From G963675935 sp963803125 (GTDB lineage Bacteria > Planctomycetota > Planctomycetia > Pirellulales > Thermoguttaceae), in contig CAWDLR010000004.1 in NCBI GenBank assembly GCA_963803125.1, positions 434,001 through 498,000 of the forward strand: a DNA stretch of 64,000 nt, read 5' to 3'. This document shows, piece after piece, positions 14,545 through 22,613 of the stretch (position 1 is its first letter; each line of letters begins with the position of its first letter). Made by a program: the position numbers and the translations under genes. Under the pieces are notes generated by a model. That model was not told where the DNA came from and ran no database searches. It saw only the letters and a list, made by a program, of their open reading frames with translations.

Positions 14545-16701
14545 TTACCAGAAGATAATATCGACAATGACGACCGCGGCGAAGACCACGGCGGCCCAGA
14601 GCATCGGCTTCCTGTACCAGGCGCATGGTCCCTCGTCGGGCAGCGGCGTCAGGCCCATCACCACGTTCTTCAACTCCGCGTCCGGCTTCGGCTTGGTAAA
14701 CAGGCTGACGCCGATGGCAACAACCATCGAGAGCACCAGCGTCCAGAAGGCGCTGAAGACGTTCACCGCCATTGGCTGGGCTTTGTCGGAGCGGGCGACC
14801 AGCAGGGCGTGCTGCGGATTGAAGACCTTCGGGGCGAAGTGCTGAAACACGTCTTCCGTCTCGACCTTCACGCCCGGTTCGACGACCACGCTGACGCCGC
14901 GCTGGCCGAAGCCGGTGGACTCCTGCGTGCCCGCAAGCGTGACCTTCTTCGCCAGAACGGTGACTTTCACATGCTCTCCGTTGTACTCGTTGATGGCCGT
15001 CAACAGCGCGGGGGCGGTGGCCGGCAGCGTCACCTCGACCTTTCCAATGTCCTTCGGCACCGGGACGTTGGTGACGGTCAGATCGCCTTTCTCGACCACG
15101 ACTTTGGTGATCTCGTTGGCGTTCGGCGCCTGCGCGGCCGCAGTGGCGTTCCGTTCGACACGGACCACCGCGTCCTCGCCGATGACGATCTTCGGCTGCG
15201 GCTTGTATCCGGCGGGGAAGTAGTGGACGAAGCCCCACAGGCCGATGGCGAAGAGGATGCCGACGAAGAAGCCCCAGAAGCCGCCCTTCGGCGTCGCCCG
15301 CTTCCACAACATGCCGATAATCACGACGGCGAACAGCGGCACGATGAAGAAGGTGAGCAACACTTGGAGATAGTCGAGGATATTCTGGAAGAAGAAGACC
15401 GCATAGGCGGCGGCGATCGACAGCAGCACGCCGATGATCGAGCACCAGCGGCCGACGTGCAGGTAGTGGCGGTCGCTGGCGTGTTTGACCAACAACGGGC
15501 GATAGACGTCGTAGGTCCAGACGGTGGCGAAGGCGCTGATGTTGCCCGCCATGCCCGACATGAACCCGGCGATCATCGCGGTGATCCCCAGCCCGAGCAG
15601 ACCCGGCCCGAGATATTTGCCCATCATCAGCGGTATGACCTGGTCGAAGGTATGGTTGGTGATCCCGGCGCGGGGATCGCTCTCGGGCACCAATACCATC
15701 GGCGAGCCGTCGGCGTTTTTCAGCAGGGCCAACCCCAACAGGCCGGGCAGGATGATAATCAGCGGCACGCACAGTTTCAGCGCCGCGCCGATGATTGTGC
15801 CGTTTTGGGCCGAGCGCAAATCCCTGGCCACGATCACCCGCTGCACCTGGAGAAAGTCGGTACACCAGTAGGCGAAGCCGATGGCAATCCCCTGTCCGAA
15901 CAACATGCCGACCCAGTTGATGCCCATCGGGTTGTCGAACGTCCCCAAGTTGTGCCAAAGGCAAGTGAAATCGGCGTGGGCGAAATGCGGATGGATGACC
16001 TGCACGTTTTCCTGAATCTTGTGCAGCATATTGTCCCAACCGCCGCACTTGATCAGCCCCAAGATCGGCACCAGCAGCGTGCCCAGCCAGATCAGGAAGA
16101 ACTGAACCACCTCGTTGAACACCGCGGAGATCAGGCCGCCGAGGGTCACGTAGATCGCGACGGTCACCGACGAGATCAGGATGCTGAAGTGCATGTTCCA
16201 GCCGAGCAGCAGGTTGAGAATCATGGCCATGGCGAACATGCTCGTGCCGCTGACCAGCACGGTCATGGCGGCGAAGGTAAGGCCGGCCATCGAGCGGCTC
16301 GACTCGCCGTAGCGGAGTTTCAGGTAGCCCGGCACCGAGTGCGTCTTGCAGATGTAATAGAACGGCATCATCACCACGGCCAGGAAGAGGATCGGGATCG
16401 CGCCGCTGATCAGATAGGCGTGGGCGCTCAACATGCCGTACTGATACGCCTGCGCCGACCAGCCGATCAGTTCCAGCGAGCTGAGGTTGGCCGAGATGAA
16501 GCTCAGGCCGGCGATCCAGGCGGTCATCTTGCGGCCGGCCAGGAAGAAGCCCTCACCGGTGCCGGCGAACTTCTTCAGATAGAAACCGATCCCCAACACC
16601 AAGATGAAGTAGATGGCGACGATCACGTAGTCGACCAGGCTCATACTGAGCCGGACTTCGACTCCCGACTCCGAAGCGGCGAAGAGCAGAGCGTTCGGCA
16701 T
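14545..16701 (-). CDS. Sodium:solute symporter (SSS family)
   Basis: The 718-residue membrane protein has SSS-family features near the N-terminus (GFYLKKFAGTGEGFFLAGRK, then SFISANLSSLELIGWSAQAY) and about 13 TM helices. The second helix region with SANLSS corresponds to the sodium site of SGLT-like carriers. Substrate cannot be told; sugar is plausible given the SGLT-like motif. An unusual hydrophilic insert of about 110 residues (KIVIGEDAVVRVERNA ... VEPGVKVETEDV) lies between late helices. The first ATG at 16701 has GGGGAA nearby; a Met 19 codons later is an alternative start. The downstream small membrane gene is probably in the same transcript. Confidence 0.9.
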   Translation of the reverse strand: MPNALLFAASESGVEVRLSMSLVDYVIVAIYFILVLGIGFYLKKFAGTGEGFFLAGRKMTAWIAGLSFISANLSSLELIGWSAQAYQYGMLSAHAYLISGAIPILFLAVVMMPFYYICKTHSVPGYLKLRYGESSRSMAGLTFAAMTVLVSGTSMFAMAMILNLLLGWNMHFSILISSVTVAIYVTLGGLISAVFNEVVQFFLIWLGTLLVPILGLIKCGGWDNMLHKIQENVQVIHPHFAHADFTCLWHNLGTFDNPMGINWVGMLFGQGIAIGFAYWCTDFLQVQRVIVARDLRSAQNGTIIGAALKLCVPLIIILPGLLGLALLKNADGSPMVLVPESDPRAGITNHTFDQVIPLMMGKYLGPGLLGLGITAMIAGFMSGMAGNISAFATVWTYDVYRPLLVKHASDRHYLHVGRWCSIIGVLLSIAAAYAVFFFQNILDYLQVLLTFFIVPLFAVVIIGMLWKRATPKGGFWGFFVGILFAIGLWGFVHYFPAGYKPQPKIVIGEDAVVRVERNATAAAQAPNANEITKVVVEKGDLTVTNVPVPKDIGKVEVTLPATAPALLTAINEYNGEHVKVTVLAKKVTLAGTQESTGFGQRGVSVVVEPGVKVETEDVFQHFAPKVFNPQHALLVARSDKAQPMAVNVFSAFWTLVLSMVVAIGVSLFTKPKPDAELKNVVMGLTPLPDEGPCAWYRKPMLWAAVVFAAVVIVDIIFW

Positions 16702-16824
16702 GGAATTCCCCGTGCGCTAGAGGTCGATCCCGCGGAAGCAGGCGGTGAAAACTGAGATTCTAGGGGTTGCGGGCCCCACTGTCAATCGCGGCGATTTCGC
16801 AGCAGGAGAATCCCGAGGCCCTCC

Positions 16825-16985
16825 TTCCCACGTGGAGCGTGAGGCTGTCCTGGAATGCAGATTGTAGGAGGCGACTCCCGTCGCCGATTCGGACTCCGCG
16901 TCGGCGCCATCGGCGTCAGGAGACGCCTCCTACAGCCTGTTTCTGCCGCGGCAATTCCAGGACACCCTCACGCGGAGCGTGGGAA
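16825..16985. repeat. Composite 161-bp repeat with nested palindromes
   Basis: The outer arms are TTCCCACGTGGAGCGTGAGG and the inverse CCCTCACGCGGAGCGTGGGA. Inside lies a complete 72-bp TGTAGGAGGCG palindrome (16863-16934). The whole unit is about 94% identical to 50568-50730 (nine mismatches by eye, no gaps). Confidence 0.9.
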
Positions 16986-16992
16986 CGAGAGG

Positions 16993-17331
16993 TTAGACCG
17001 CCGTCTCGCCCGACTCGCCGGTGCGGATGCGGATGGCTTCGGCCAGGTCGGTCACGAAGATTTTGCCGTCGCCGACCTGCCCGGTCTGGGCGGAACGGAT
17101 GATCGTGTCGAGCACCACTTGCAGCTTGGCGTCGGGAACGATCACTTCGAGCTTGATCTTCGGCACGAAATCGACCTCGTATTCCGTGCCGCGGTACATC
17201 TCGGTATGGCCCTTCTGCCGGCCGAAACCGCGGACCTCGGTGATCGTCATGCCGGTGACGCCGTGCTCGGTCAAGGCGTCTTTGACCTCTTCGAGCTTGA
17301 AGTGGCGAATGATCGCTTCGATCTTCTTCAT
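16993..17331 (-). CDS. glnK: Nitrogen regulatory protein P-II
   Basis: The 112-residue P-II protein starts MKKIEAIIRHFKLEEVKDAL. The T-loop contains Y51 in YRGTEYEVDF, the uridylylation site, and the ATP-binding VGDGKIFV segment follows. The start at 17331 gives the canonical length. P-II trimers sense 2-oxoglutarate and ATP/ADP and block the ammonium channel when nitrogen is replete. The gene lies directly downstream of amt, separated by a 137-bp gap filled with palindromic repeats, so it is probably read from the same sigma-54 promoter. Confidence 0.95.
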   Translation of the reverse strand: MKKIEAIIRHFKLEEVKDALTEHGVTGMTITEVRGFGRQKGHTEMYRGTEYEVDFVPKIKLEVIVPDAKLQVVLDTIIRSAQTGQVGDGKIFVTDLAEAIRIRTGESGETAV

Positions 17332-17360
17332 CGCAGGAGTTCCCGTTGTAAACGTCTGAT

Positions 17361-17461
17361 TGTAGGAGGCGACTCCCGTCGCCGACAACCATCGCAAACC
17401 ACTCCGATCGGCGACAGGAGTCGCCTCTCATTCCGATCGGCGACAGGAGTCGCCTCCTACA
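17361..17461. repeat. Rearranged TGTAGGAGGCG repeats between amt and glnK
   Basis: One arm TGTAGGAGGCGACTCCCGTC is followed by two tandem inverse arms (CGATCGGCGACAGGAGTCGCC, trimmed to 20 here as CGATCGGCGACAGGAGTCGC, repeated at about 17405 and 17433). This suggests a duplication of one arm within an existing element. In RNA it would fold into a strong hairpin and could set the amt/glnK mRNA ratio. Confidence 0.8.
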
Positions 17462-17468
17462 GTGGCCT

Positions 17469-18914
17469 TTAGATAAAGATATACCCTTCTTCGCCGTGTT
17501 GGCTGAGGTCGAGGCCCTCGATTTCGGCGGCCCGCGAGACGCGCAAACCCATCACTGCATCGAGCACCTTCAGGATAGCAAATGTAACCACAATCGCCAG
17601 CACCCAACTGATGCCGACGGCGACCAGTTGGGCAACCATCACCCGGCCGCCTTCCAATAGCCCCAACGGCGCGCCGTCGGCAAAGGCGCCGGTGGCCCGG
17701 GTGGCGAATACGCCGGTCAAGAGTGCGCCGAGCGTCCCGCCGACGCCGTGAACGCCGAAGGCGTCGAGCGAATCGTCGTAGCGAAACCGTGATTTCAGGC
17801 TGGTGCAGGCCAGGAAACAGACGACGCCCACGGCCACGCCCATCAAGAGGGCGGGCATCGCCGTGACGTAACCGGCGGCCGGCGTGATGCAGACCAGCCC
17901 GGCAACCACGCCGGAACAGGTACCCAAGACCGAGGGTTTGCCGCGGGTGATCCATTCCATCGCCGCCCAGGTAAGTCCGCCGGCCGCCGCGGCGAAGTGG
18001 GTGGCGCAGAACGCGCTGGCCGCCAGTCCGCCGGCATTCAGGGCGCTGCCGGCGTTGAAGCCAAACCAGCCCACCCAGAGCATGGCGGCGCCGACGGCCG
18101 TATAGGTCAGATTGTGCGGCGGCATCGGCTCGCTGCCGTAGCCCAGCCGTTTGCCCAGAAGCAGGGCGCAGATCAGGGCGGAGACACCGGAACTGATATG
18201 CACGACGGTCCCGCCGGCGAAGTCCAAGGCCCCGCCGCCGAATGCCGCGGCGTTCGAGTTGCCTCCTGAAACGTATTGCAGAATCCCGCCGCCCCAAACC
18301 GCATGGCAAAGCGGACAGTAAACCAGCGTCCCCCAGAGGATCGAAAAGACGACCATCGTGCTGAATTTCATGCGTTCGGCAAACGCCCCGCAGATCAGCG
18401 CCGGCGTAATGATGAAGAACATGCCCTGGAAGAGCATGTGCGTCAGCCGGTTGATTGTCAGGTCGGGATACATGGGAATGACCGACTGGCCGTTCTTCCA
18501 CTCCGCCTGCACACCGTTCATCAGCAGGTGGCTAAAGTTGCCGATCAGCTTTGGCGGCGGTTTGAGCCCATCGCCGCCGAAACTGAGCGTGTAACCCCAC
18601 AGCGCCCAGATCACGGTCATCAGGCACATCAGGAAGATGCACTGCATCATCACGCCCAGCACGTTCTTCTTGCGGACCAGGCCGCTGTAGAAGAGGGCCA
18701 AGCCGGGGCCGGTCATCATCAGCACCAACGCCGAACTGGTCAGCACCCAGGCGTTGTCGCCGGTGTTCGGCGTCGCCACGGCAGCAGCGGCGGGCGGACT
18801 GGCCGTTTTCGCCTCTTCGGCTGCTCGGAGAGCCGCCGAGGGGCTGAGCGCCGCCACGATGCCTACCAGCAGACCCACGAAAATTCCGCGTCGCAGTGGC
18901 TTGCCAATCTTCAT
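17469..18914 (-). CDS. amt: Ammonium transporter (Amt family)
   Basis: The protein has 481 residues from the ATG at 18914, which follows an AGGAGGCAAC site; the longer open frame is not needed. A signal-like N-terminus (residues 1-32, ending ALRAAEE) precedes about 11 TM helices. Family features include the DxxGGTVVHISSG stretch (DFAGGTVVHISSGVSALICA) with pore His, and FGVHGVGGTLGALLTGVFA with the second pore His. It imports ammonium/ammonia and binds P-II from the next gene. A sigma-54 promoter lies about 130 bp upstream. Confidence 0.95.
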   Translation of the reverse strand: MKIGKPLRRGIFVGLLVGIVAALSPSAALRAAEEAKTASPPAAAAVATPNTGDNAWVLTSSALVLMMTGPGLALFYSGLVRKKNVLGVMMQCIFLMCLMTVIWALWGYTLSFGGDGLKPPPKLIGNFSHLLMNGVQAEWKNGQSVIPMYPDLTINRLTHMLFQGMFFIITPALICGAFAERMKFSTMVVFSILWGTLVYCPLCHAVWGGGILQYVSGGNSNAAAFGGGALDFAGGTVVHISSGVSALICALLLGKRLGYGSEPMPPHNLTYTAVGAAMLWVGWFGFNAGSALNAGGLAASAFCATHFAAAAGGLTWAAMEWITRGKPSVLGTCSGVVAGLVCITPAAGYVTAMPALLMGVAVGVVCFLACTSLKSRFRYDDSLDAFGVHGVGGTLGALLTGVFATRATGAFADGAPLGLLEGGRVMVAQLVAVGISWVLAIVVTFAILKVLDAVMGLRVSRAAEIEGLDLSQHGEEGYIFI

Positions 18915-19042
18915 GCGAATGTTGCCTCCTTGATGATTGAAAGATAGCTCGCGCACCCTCATGGGGCACAGCGGTTCCGCTCCTTTTAGGAAACGCGGGC
19001 GCAACGCCTGCGCTTCGGCCGGCAGACGGCGTGCGGAACCTT

Positions 19043-19058
19043 TGCAATCTGCGTGCCT
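19043..19058 (-). promoter_or_regulatory. Sigma-54 (-24/-12) promoter of amt-glnK
   Basis: On the minus strand the sequence is AGGCACGCAGATTGCA, matching TGGCACG-N4-TTGCA at all but the first position. GG and GC are exactly 10 bp apart. Transcription would start about 12 bp further on, near 19032. No clear NtrC dyad was found upstream. Confidence 0.8.
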
Positions 19059-19198
19059 GAAGACAGCACGACAGAGCAAATCGACCACTTCGGCCGTAAG
19101 CGACTGATCCACAATTGCTTAGAACGCAAAGCCAGAACTGTGAATAATGCGGATTTTGACGAAGCTGCCCGTTCTTTGTGCAGCGGCTGATCGGCTTT

Positions 19199-19738
19199 TC
19201 AGCAAAGCGTCTCGTCAACCTCGGCGTGACCGTTCGCCGTTCGGGCCATTACAAACAACAGATCGCTCAAGCGATTGACGTACGCCGTCAAATCGGGCGA
19301 GACGGCCTCAGGCTCGCTGCGGGCAAGAGAGACCAGTCGGCGCTCCGCCCGGCGGCAGACCGCGCGGGCAAGGTGCAACAAGGCCGTCGCCCGGCTGCCG
19401 GCGGGGAGAATGAACGCATCCAGCGAAGCGAGGTTGGCTTCGTGGCGATCGATCGCCCCTTCGAGCATCCGCACGTCGCCCGATGTGATCGCTCCCCGCT
19501 GTGTTTGCCCCGCCGCAACTGTCACCAACTCGGCGCAGACGCTGAACAGCCGCCGCTGAACCTGCTCGAGCAAGGCAGCCACCTCGGCGGGGAGCGGCTC
19601 GCACCGCACCAGGCCGAGCCAGCAATTCAGCTCATCCAGCGGGCCGCAGACCTCCAGCCGGGCCGTGTCCTTCGGCACCCGACCGTCACCGAGCAGATCC
19701 GTTTCGCCATGGTCACCATTACGCGTGTAAACACTCAT
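19199..19738 (-). CDS. pduO: Cob(I)yrinic acid a,c-diamide adenosyltransferase, PduO type
   Basis: The 179-residue protein starts MSVYTRNGDHGETDLLGDGR, the ATP-binding N-terminus of PduO-type ATRs. It also has VCRRAERRLVSL and YVNRLSDLLFVMAR, the conserved C-terminal helices. It transfers the adenosyl group of ATP to cob(I)alamin to make coenzyme B12. It stands alone, divergent from the small basic protein. Confidence 0.93.
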   Translation of the reverse strand: MSVYTRNGDHGETDLLGDGRVPKDTARLEVCGPLDELNCWLGLVRCEPLPAEVAALLEQVQRRLFSVCAELVTVAAGQTQRGAITSGDVRMLEGAIDRHEANLASLDAFILPAGSRATALLHLARAVCRRAERRLVSLARSEPEAVSPDLTAYVNRLSDLLFVMARTANGHAEVDETLC

Positions 19739-19904
19739 CTTTCACCCTTTTCATCGCTCGACACTCCGCAGCAAGCGGGAAGAAGATCGGGACTTATCAT
19801 CCATGCGATGGTAGAGCAAGTCAAGCTCTCGGTGCCGGTCCTCTCTTAACATATTGCTGCTATTGATCTTGCGAAAACTTAGCTGGACCCGGGCGTCGTC
19901 CCAC

Positions 19905-19933
19905 TTGTGAGAGCTGCCGAGGCTGTTTATACT
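19905..19933 (+). promoter_or_regulatory. Sigma-70-like promoter of the small basic protein gene
   Basis: TTGTGA (19905-19910), a 17-bp spacer and TATACT (19928-19933) give 4/6 and 5/6 consensus matches. The predicted transcript begins about 65 bp before the ATG at 20007. Confidence 0.55.
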
Positions 19934-20006
19934 GAGGTGTTTCCTGCACGGCGGTAGACGTATTGGTTGCGACGCTGCGGCGGAGAGGGTGAGGAGAATA
20001 ATCGCC

Positions 20007-20291
20007 ATGACGATGGACAAAAGCCTCAAAATGCGTCGCGGACTGGCACGCGCGCGGAGCGTGCTGAACCGTGCGGAGAGGATCCAGCGGCTGAAATCGG
20101 CCGACCGTTGGCAGGAGGGCGATAGCCCCTTCGGCTTGGCCAAAGTACGGGTCTATAAGTTGGCGGTGAAGAAGAAGAAGAAAAAGAAGGAAGAAGAGGA
20201 AGGGGCCGAGGGGACTGCCGCCGCTGCCGCCGCTCCCGCCGCCGATGCCGGCAAGAAAGAAGCCCCCAAGAAAGAAGCCGGCAAGAAATAG
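20007..20291 (+). CDS. Small basic protein (planctomycete/verrucomicrobial family)
   Basis: The 94-residue protein starts MTMDKSLKMRRGLARARSVL and continues with RAERIQRLKSADRW and SPFGLAKVRVYKLAVKK. This is the pattern of the small basic protein family (TIGR04137-like) restricted to planctomycetes, verrucomicrobia and relatives. The C-terminal third is a KKKKKKKEEEE run followed by Ala-, Lys- and Pro-rich repeats, probably unstructured. A GAGGAG site precedes the ATG. The role is unknown; the charge suggests RNA or ribosome binding. The stop codon overlaps a 15-bp direct repeat. Confidence 0.85.
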   Translation: MTMDKSLKMRRGLARARSVLNRAERIQRLKSADRWQEGDSPFGLAKVRVYKLAVKKKKKKKEEEEGAEGTAAAAAAPAADAGKKEAPKKEAGKK

Positions 20292-20418
20292 TCTGCACGT
20301 CTCGTTTCGTTGGGGTGGCAGTTGCACTGCCACCCCTGTAGACGGCAAAACGGGGCGGCAGTACAACTGCCGCCCCAACCCATCAATCCACGATTGACGA
20401 AACAATAGTCTGCACGTC
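20287..20418. repeat. TTGGGGTGGCAG palindrome bracketed by 15-bp direct repeats
   Basis: AATAGTCTGCACGTC occurs at 20287-20301 and again at 20404-20418. Between them lies a palindromic repeat (20310-20378) made of TGGGGTGGCAGTTGCACTGC and an inverted arm ACTGCCGCCCCAA. Related palindromes occur at 26171-26199 and 49824-49890. The direct repeats look like a target duplication. Confidence 0.75.
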
Positions 20419-20743
20419 GTGGGGCCGACGAGACTATTGCCCGCGGGCTTCTCGGTTGCTGCAACCTCGCGCCTATCGCGACAATCCATCCAGCGTGAGC
20501 CGCAAACGGCGGCGGGGGATCAGACTCCCTGCGGCCTTCGCTGATCGTCGGCCCCCAAGGCGACAAGGAGAGGTTCTCCATACTCGCCATCTTGTGCATC
20601 TGTCCAGAACGATCTAGTCGGCAGACTTCCTTCAAGCCGCATCGCCGCCACGACGAAGTAAGAGGAGGCGGGGTCTAGTCCGAAACCGCGCCCGTGCTAT
20701 TGAATTCTGATGGGACGGGCGAGCCAACAAATGCCGCATAGTG

Positions 20744-20788
20744 GCCTTTCGCTCCGCGAAAGTGGCCAGCTTTCGCGGAGCGAAAGGC
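20744..20788. repeat. Palindromic repeat, TTTCGCTC family
   Basis: GCCTTTCGCTCCGCGAAAG and CTTTCGCGGAGCGAAAGGC form perfect 19-bp inverted arms with a 7-bp loop. It resembles 1893-1944 and lies 36 bp before the mlaE start. Confidence 0.85.
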
Positions 20789-20824
20789 AACAATGAGGAC
20801 ATTGCCGACGCGAAACCACTTGTC

Positions 20825-21703
20825 ATGAACGCCGACTCGAACGCTGAACTTGAAAGGGAAGACGGCCGCCGGGGCGGGCTGCTGCTGGCCGTGGCCAACC
20901 GCATCGCCGACCTGGGCGAGGTGATCATGGACTGGATCGTCGGGCTGGGGAATATCACCCTCTTCGCCATGCGGACCCTCGGTTGGCTCGTTACCCGGCT
21001 GCCGCGCAAGGAGACGCTGCTGCCGAGTTTCTACCAGATCGGGGTGTTGAGCCTGCCGGTCATCGCGCTGACGGGCACGTTCATCGGCATGGTGCTGGTC
21101 GAGCAGAGTTACGAGCAATTCCGCAACATGCACATGGAGGCCAAGCTGGGGGCGGTCATCAACATGTCGCTGGTGCGCGAGTTGGGGCCGGTACTGGCGG
21201 CGACGATGCTGGCCGGCCGCGTCGGCAGCGCCATGGCCGCCGAGTTGGGCACGATGCGGGTGACCGAGCAGATCGACGCCCTGGTCACGATGGGCGCCAA
21301 TCCGATCCGATACCTGGTGGTGCCCCGCTTCCTCGGCTGCCTGCTGCTGATTCCCACGCTGACGATCGTCGCCGACTTCATGGGCGTGATCGGCGCGTTC
21401 TATTATGCCGTCTACCTCCGCGGCATCGACTATCATTATTACCTGGAAAACTCCCGGCATTTCGTGAGCTATTTCGACATGTTCGCCGGCGTGTTCAAGA
21501 GCCTGTTCTTTGGCGGAGCGATATCGATCATCGCCTGTTATCGCGGTTTCCACTGCGATCCGGGGGCCGAGGGGGTCGGCCGCGCCGCCACCGCCGCTTT
21601 CGTCTATTCCTTCGTGATGATTTTGCTGTTGGACTTGTTGCTGGGCATCGCCCTGAACGGACTCTATTTTGCGATTTGGCCGGAAGCGCCAAGGTTGTTT
21701 TAG
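20825..21703 (+). CDS. mlaE: MlaE-type ABC transporter permease
   Basis: The 292-residue membrane protein has the MlaE signature: PRKETLLPSFYQIGVLSLPV, LVRELGPVLAATMLAGRVGS and MRVTEQIDALVTMGANPIRY. About five TM helices are present. With MlaF and MlaD it forms an inner-membrane complex that moves phospholipid between inner and outer membranes. The ATG at 20825 is the first in frame after a palindromic repeat; the ribosome site is weak. The operon continues after a repeat-filled 73-bp gap. Confidence 0.93.
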   Translation: MNADSNAELEREDGRRGGLLLAVANRIADLGEVIMDWIVGLGNITLFAMRTLGWLVTRLPRKETLLPSFYQIGVLSLPVIALTGTFIGMVLVEQSYEQFRNMHMEAKLGAVINMSLVRELGPVLAATMLAGRVGSAMAAELGTMRVTEQIDALVTMGANPIRYLVVPRFLGCLLLIPTLTIVADFMGVIGAFYYAVYLRGIDYHYYLENSRHFVSYFDMFAGVFKSLFFGGAISIIACYRGFHCDPGAEGVGRAATAAFVYSFVMILLLDLLLGIALNGLYFAIWPEAPRLF

Positions 21704-21712
21704 AGGGGTTAC

Positions 21713-21768
21713 GTTTAGCCGCCGCGCCCACGCGGCGCCGCCAATCCCCCGGCGAGGACGCCGGGGCT
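21713..21768. repeat. GTTTAGCC hairpin plus a second hairpin
   Basis: GTTTAGCCGCCGCGCCCACG is one arm of the 71-bp family, followed by CCCCGGCGAGGACGCCGGGG, an 8-bp stem with a 4-base loop. It lies between mlaE and mlaF and may form an intercistronic structure. Confidence 0.7.
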
Positions 21769-21776
21769 AGACGACT

Positions 21777-22610
21777 ATGGTTAGTGCTATATCCAATACC
21801 GCCGACTCGCGCAACGCGCTGATCCGACTCGAACGGGTCGCGGTGCGTTTCGGGCGGCAGGAGGTGCTCCGCGGCATCAACCTGAGCGTTCCCAGCGGGG
21901 AGACACTGGCCGTCATCGGCGAGAGCGGCTGCGGCAAGACGGTGCTGTTGAAGACGATCATCGGCCTGTTGCGGCCCAGCGCGGGCGAGGTCTTTTTCGA
22001 CGGCCGCAACCTCGCCGAACTCGGCGAGAAACAACTGACGCGCGAGCGGATCCGCTTCGGCTTCCTTTTCCAACAGGCGGCCCTGTTCGACAGCATGACC
22101 ATTGCCCAGAACGTGGCGTTTCCGCTGCGGCAGCATTCCGACAAGCGGCCCGAGGAAATTCGCGCGGTGGTTTCCGCCCGGCTGGCCGAGGTGGGGTTGC
22201 CCGAGGACATTTTGGCGAAAAAGCCGGCCGAGCTTTCCGGCGGCATGCGGAAGCGCGTCGGCCTGGCGCGGGCGCTGGCGCTGGAGCCGGAGGTGATGCT
22301 CTACGACGAGCCGACCACCGGGCTGGACCCGATCATGAGCGACGTGATCAACGAACTGATTCTCGGCACGCGGCGGCAGCATCCGGTCACCAGCATCGTG
22401 GTCACGCACGACATGCGCACGGCGCAGAAGGTGGCCGACCGCGTGGTGATGCTCTATCCAATCGCGCGGCTGGCGGCCGACGAGCCGCAGATCCTCTACG
22501 ACGGCCCCGCCGAGCAGATCGGGCGGGCCGACGACAATCGCGTGTCGCAATTCGTCCGCGGCGAGGCCGGCGAACGGCTGATGGAGATGCGGCAGCAGAA
22601 CGGAAGGTGA
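21777..22610 (+). CDS. mlaF: MlaF-type ABC transporter ATPase
   Basis: The 277-residue ATPase has Walker A GESGCGKT (48-55), the Q-loop FLFQQAALFDSMT, the signature LSGGMRKRVGLARAL and Walker B VMLYDEPTTGLDP. The GMRKR signature and FDSMT after the Q-loop are typical of the Mla/Ttg2A branch. It powers lipid transport by the MlaE permease. Stop and mlaD start are 3 bp apart. Confidence 0.94.
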   Translation: MVSAISNTADSRNALIRLERVAVRFGRQEVLRGINLSVPSGETLAVIGESGCGKTVLLKTIIGLLRPSAGEVFFDGRNLAELGEKQLTRERIRFGFLFQQAALFDSMTIAQNVAFPLRQHSDKRPEEIRAVVSARLAEVGLPEDILAKKPAELSGGMRKRVGLARALALEPEVMLYDEPTTGLDPIMSDVINELILGTRRQHPVTSIVVTHDMRTAQKVADRVVMLYPIARLAADEPQILYDGPAEQIGRADDNRVSQFVRGEAGERLMEMRQQNGR

Positions 22611-22613
22611 GCC

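Noticed and set aside
14809..16755. 648-codon open frame antisense to the sodium/solute symporter
   Set aside because: Its translation is rich in Arg, His, Asp and Gln with no domain, as expected from the opposite strand of a GC-rich gene. The symporter on the minus strand is clearly the real gene.
20160..20290. Lys/Glu/Ala tail of the small basic protein as a repeat insertion
   Set aside because: It is a low-complexity coding tail with no palindromic structure or second copy in the window, and similar tails are usual in this protein family.
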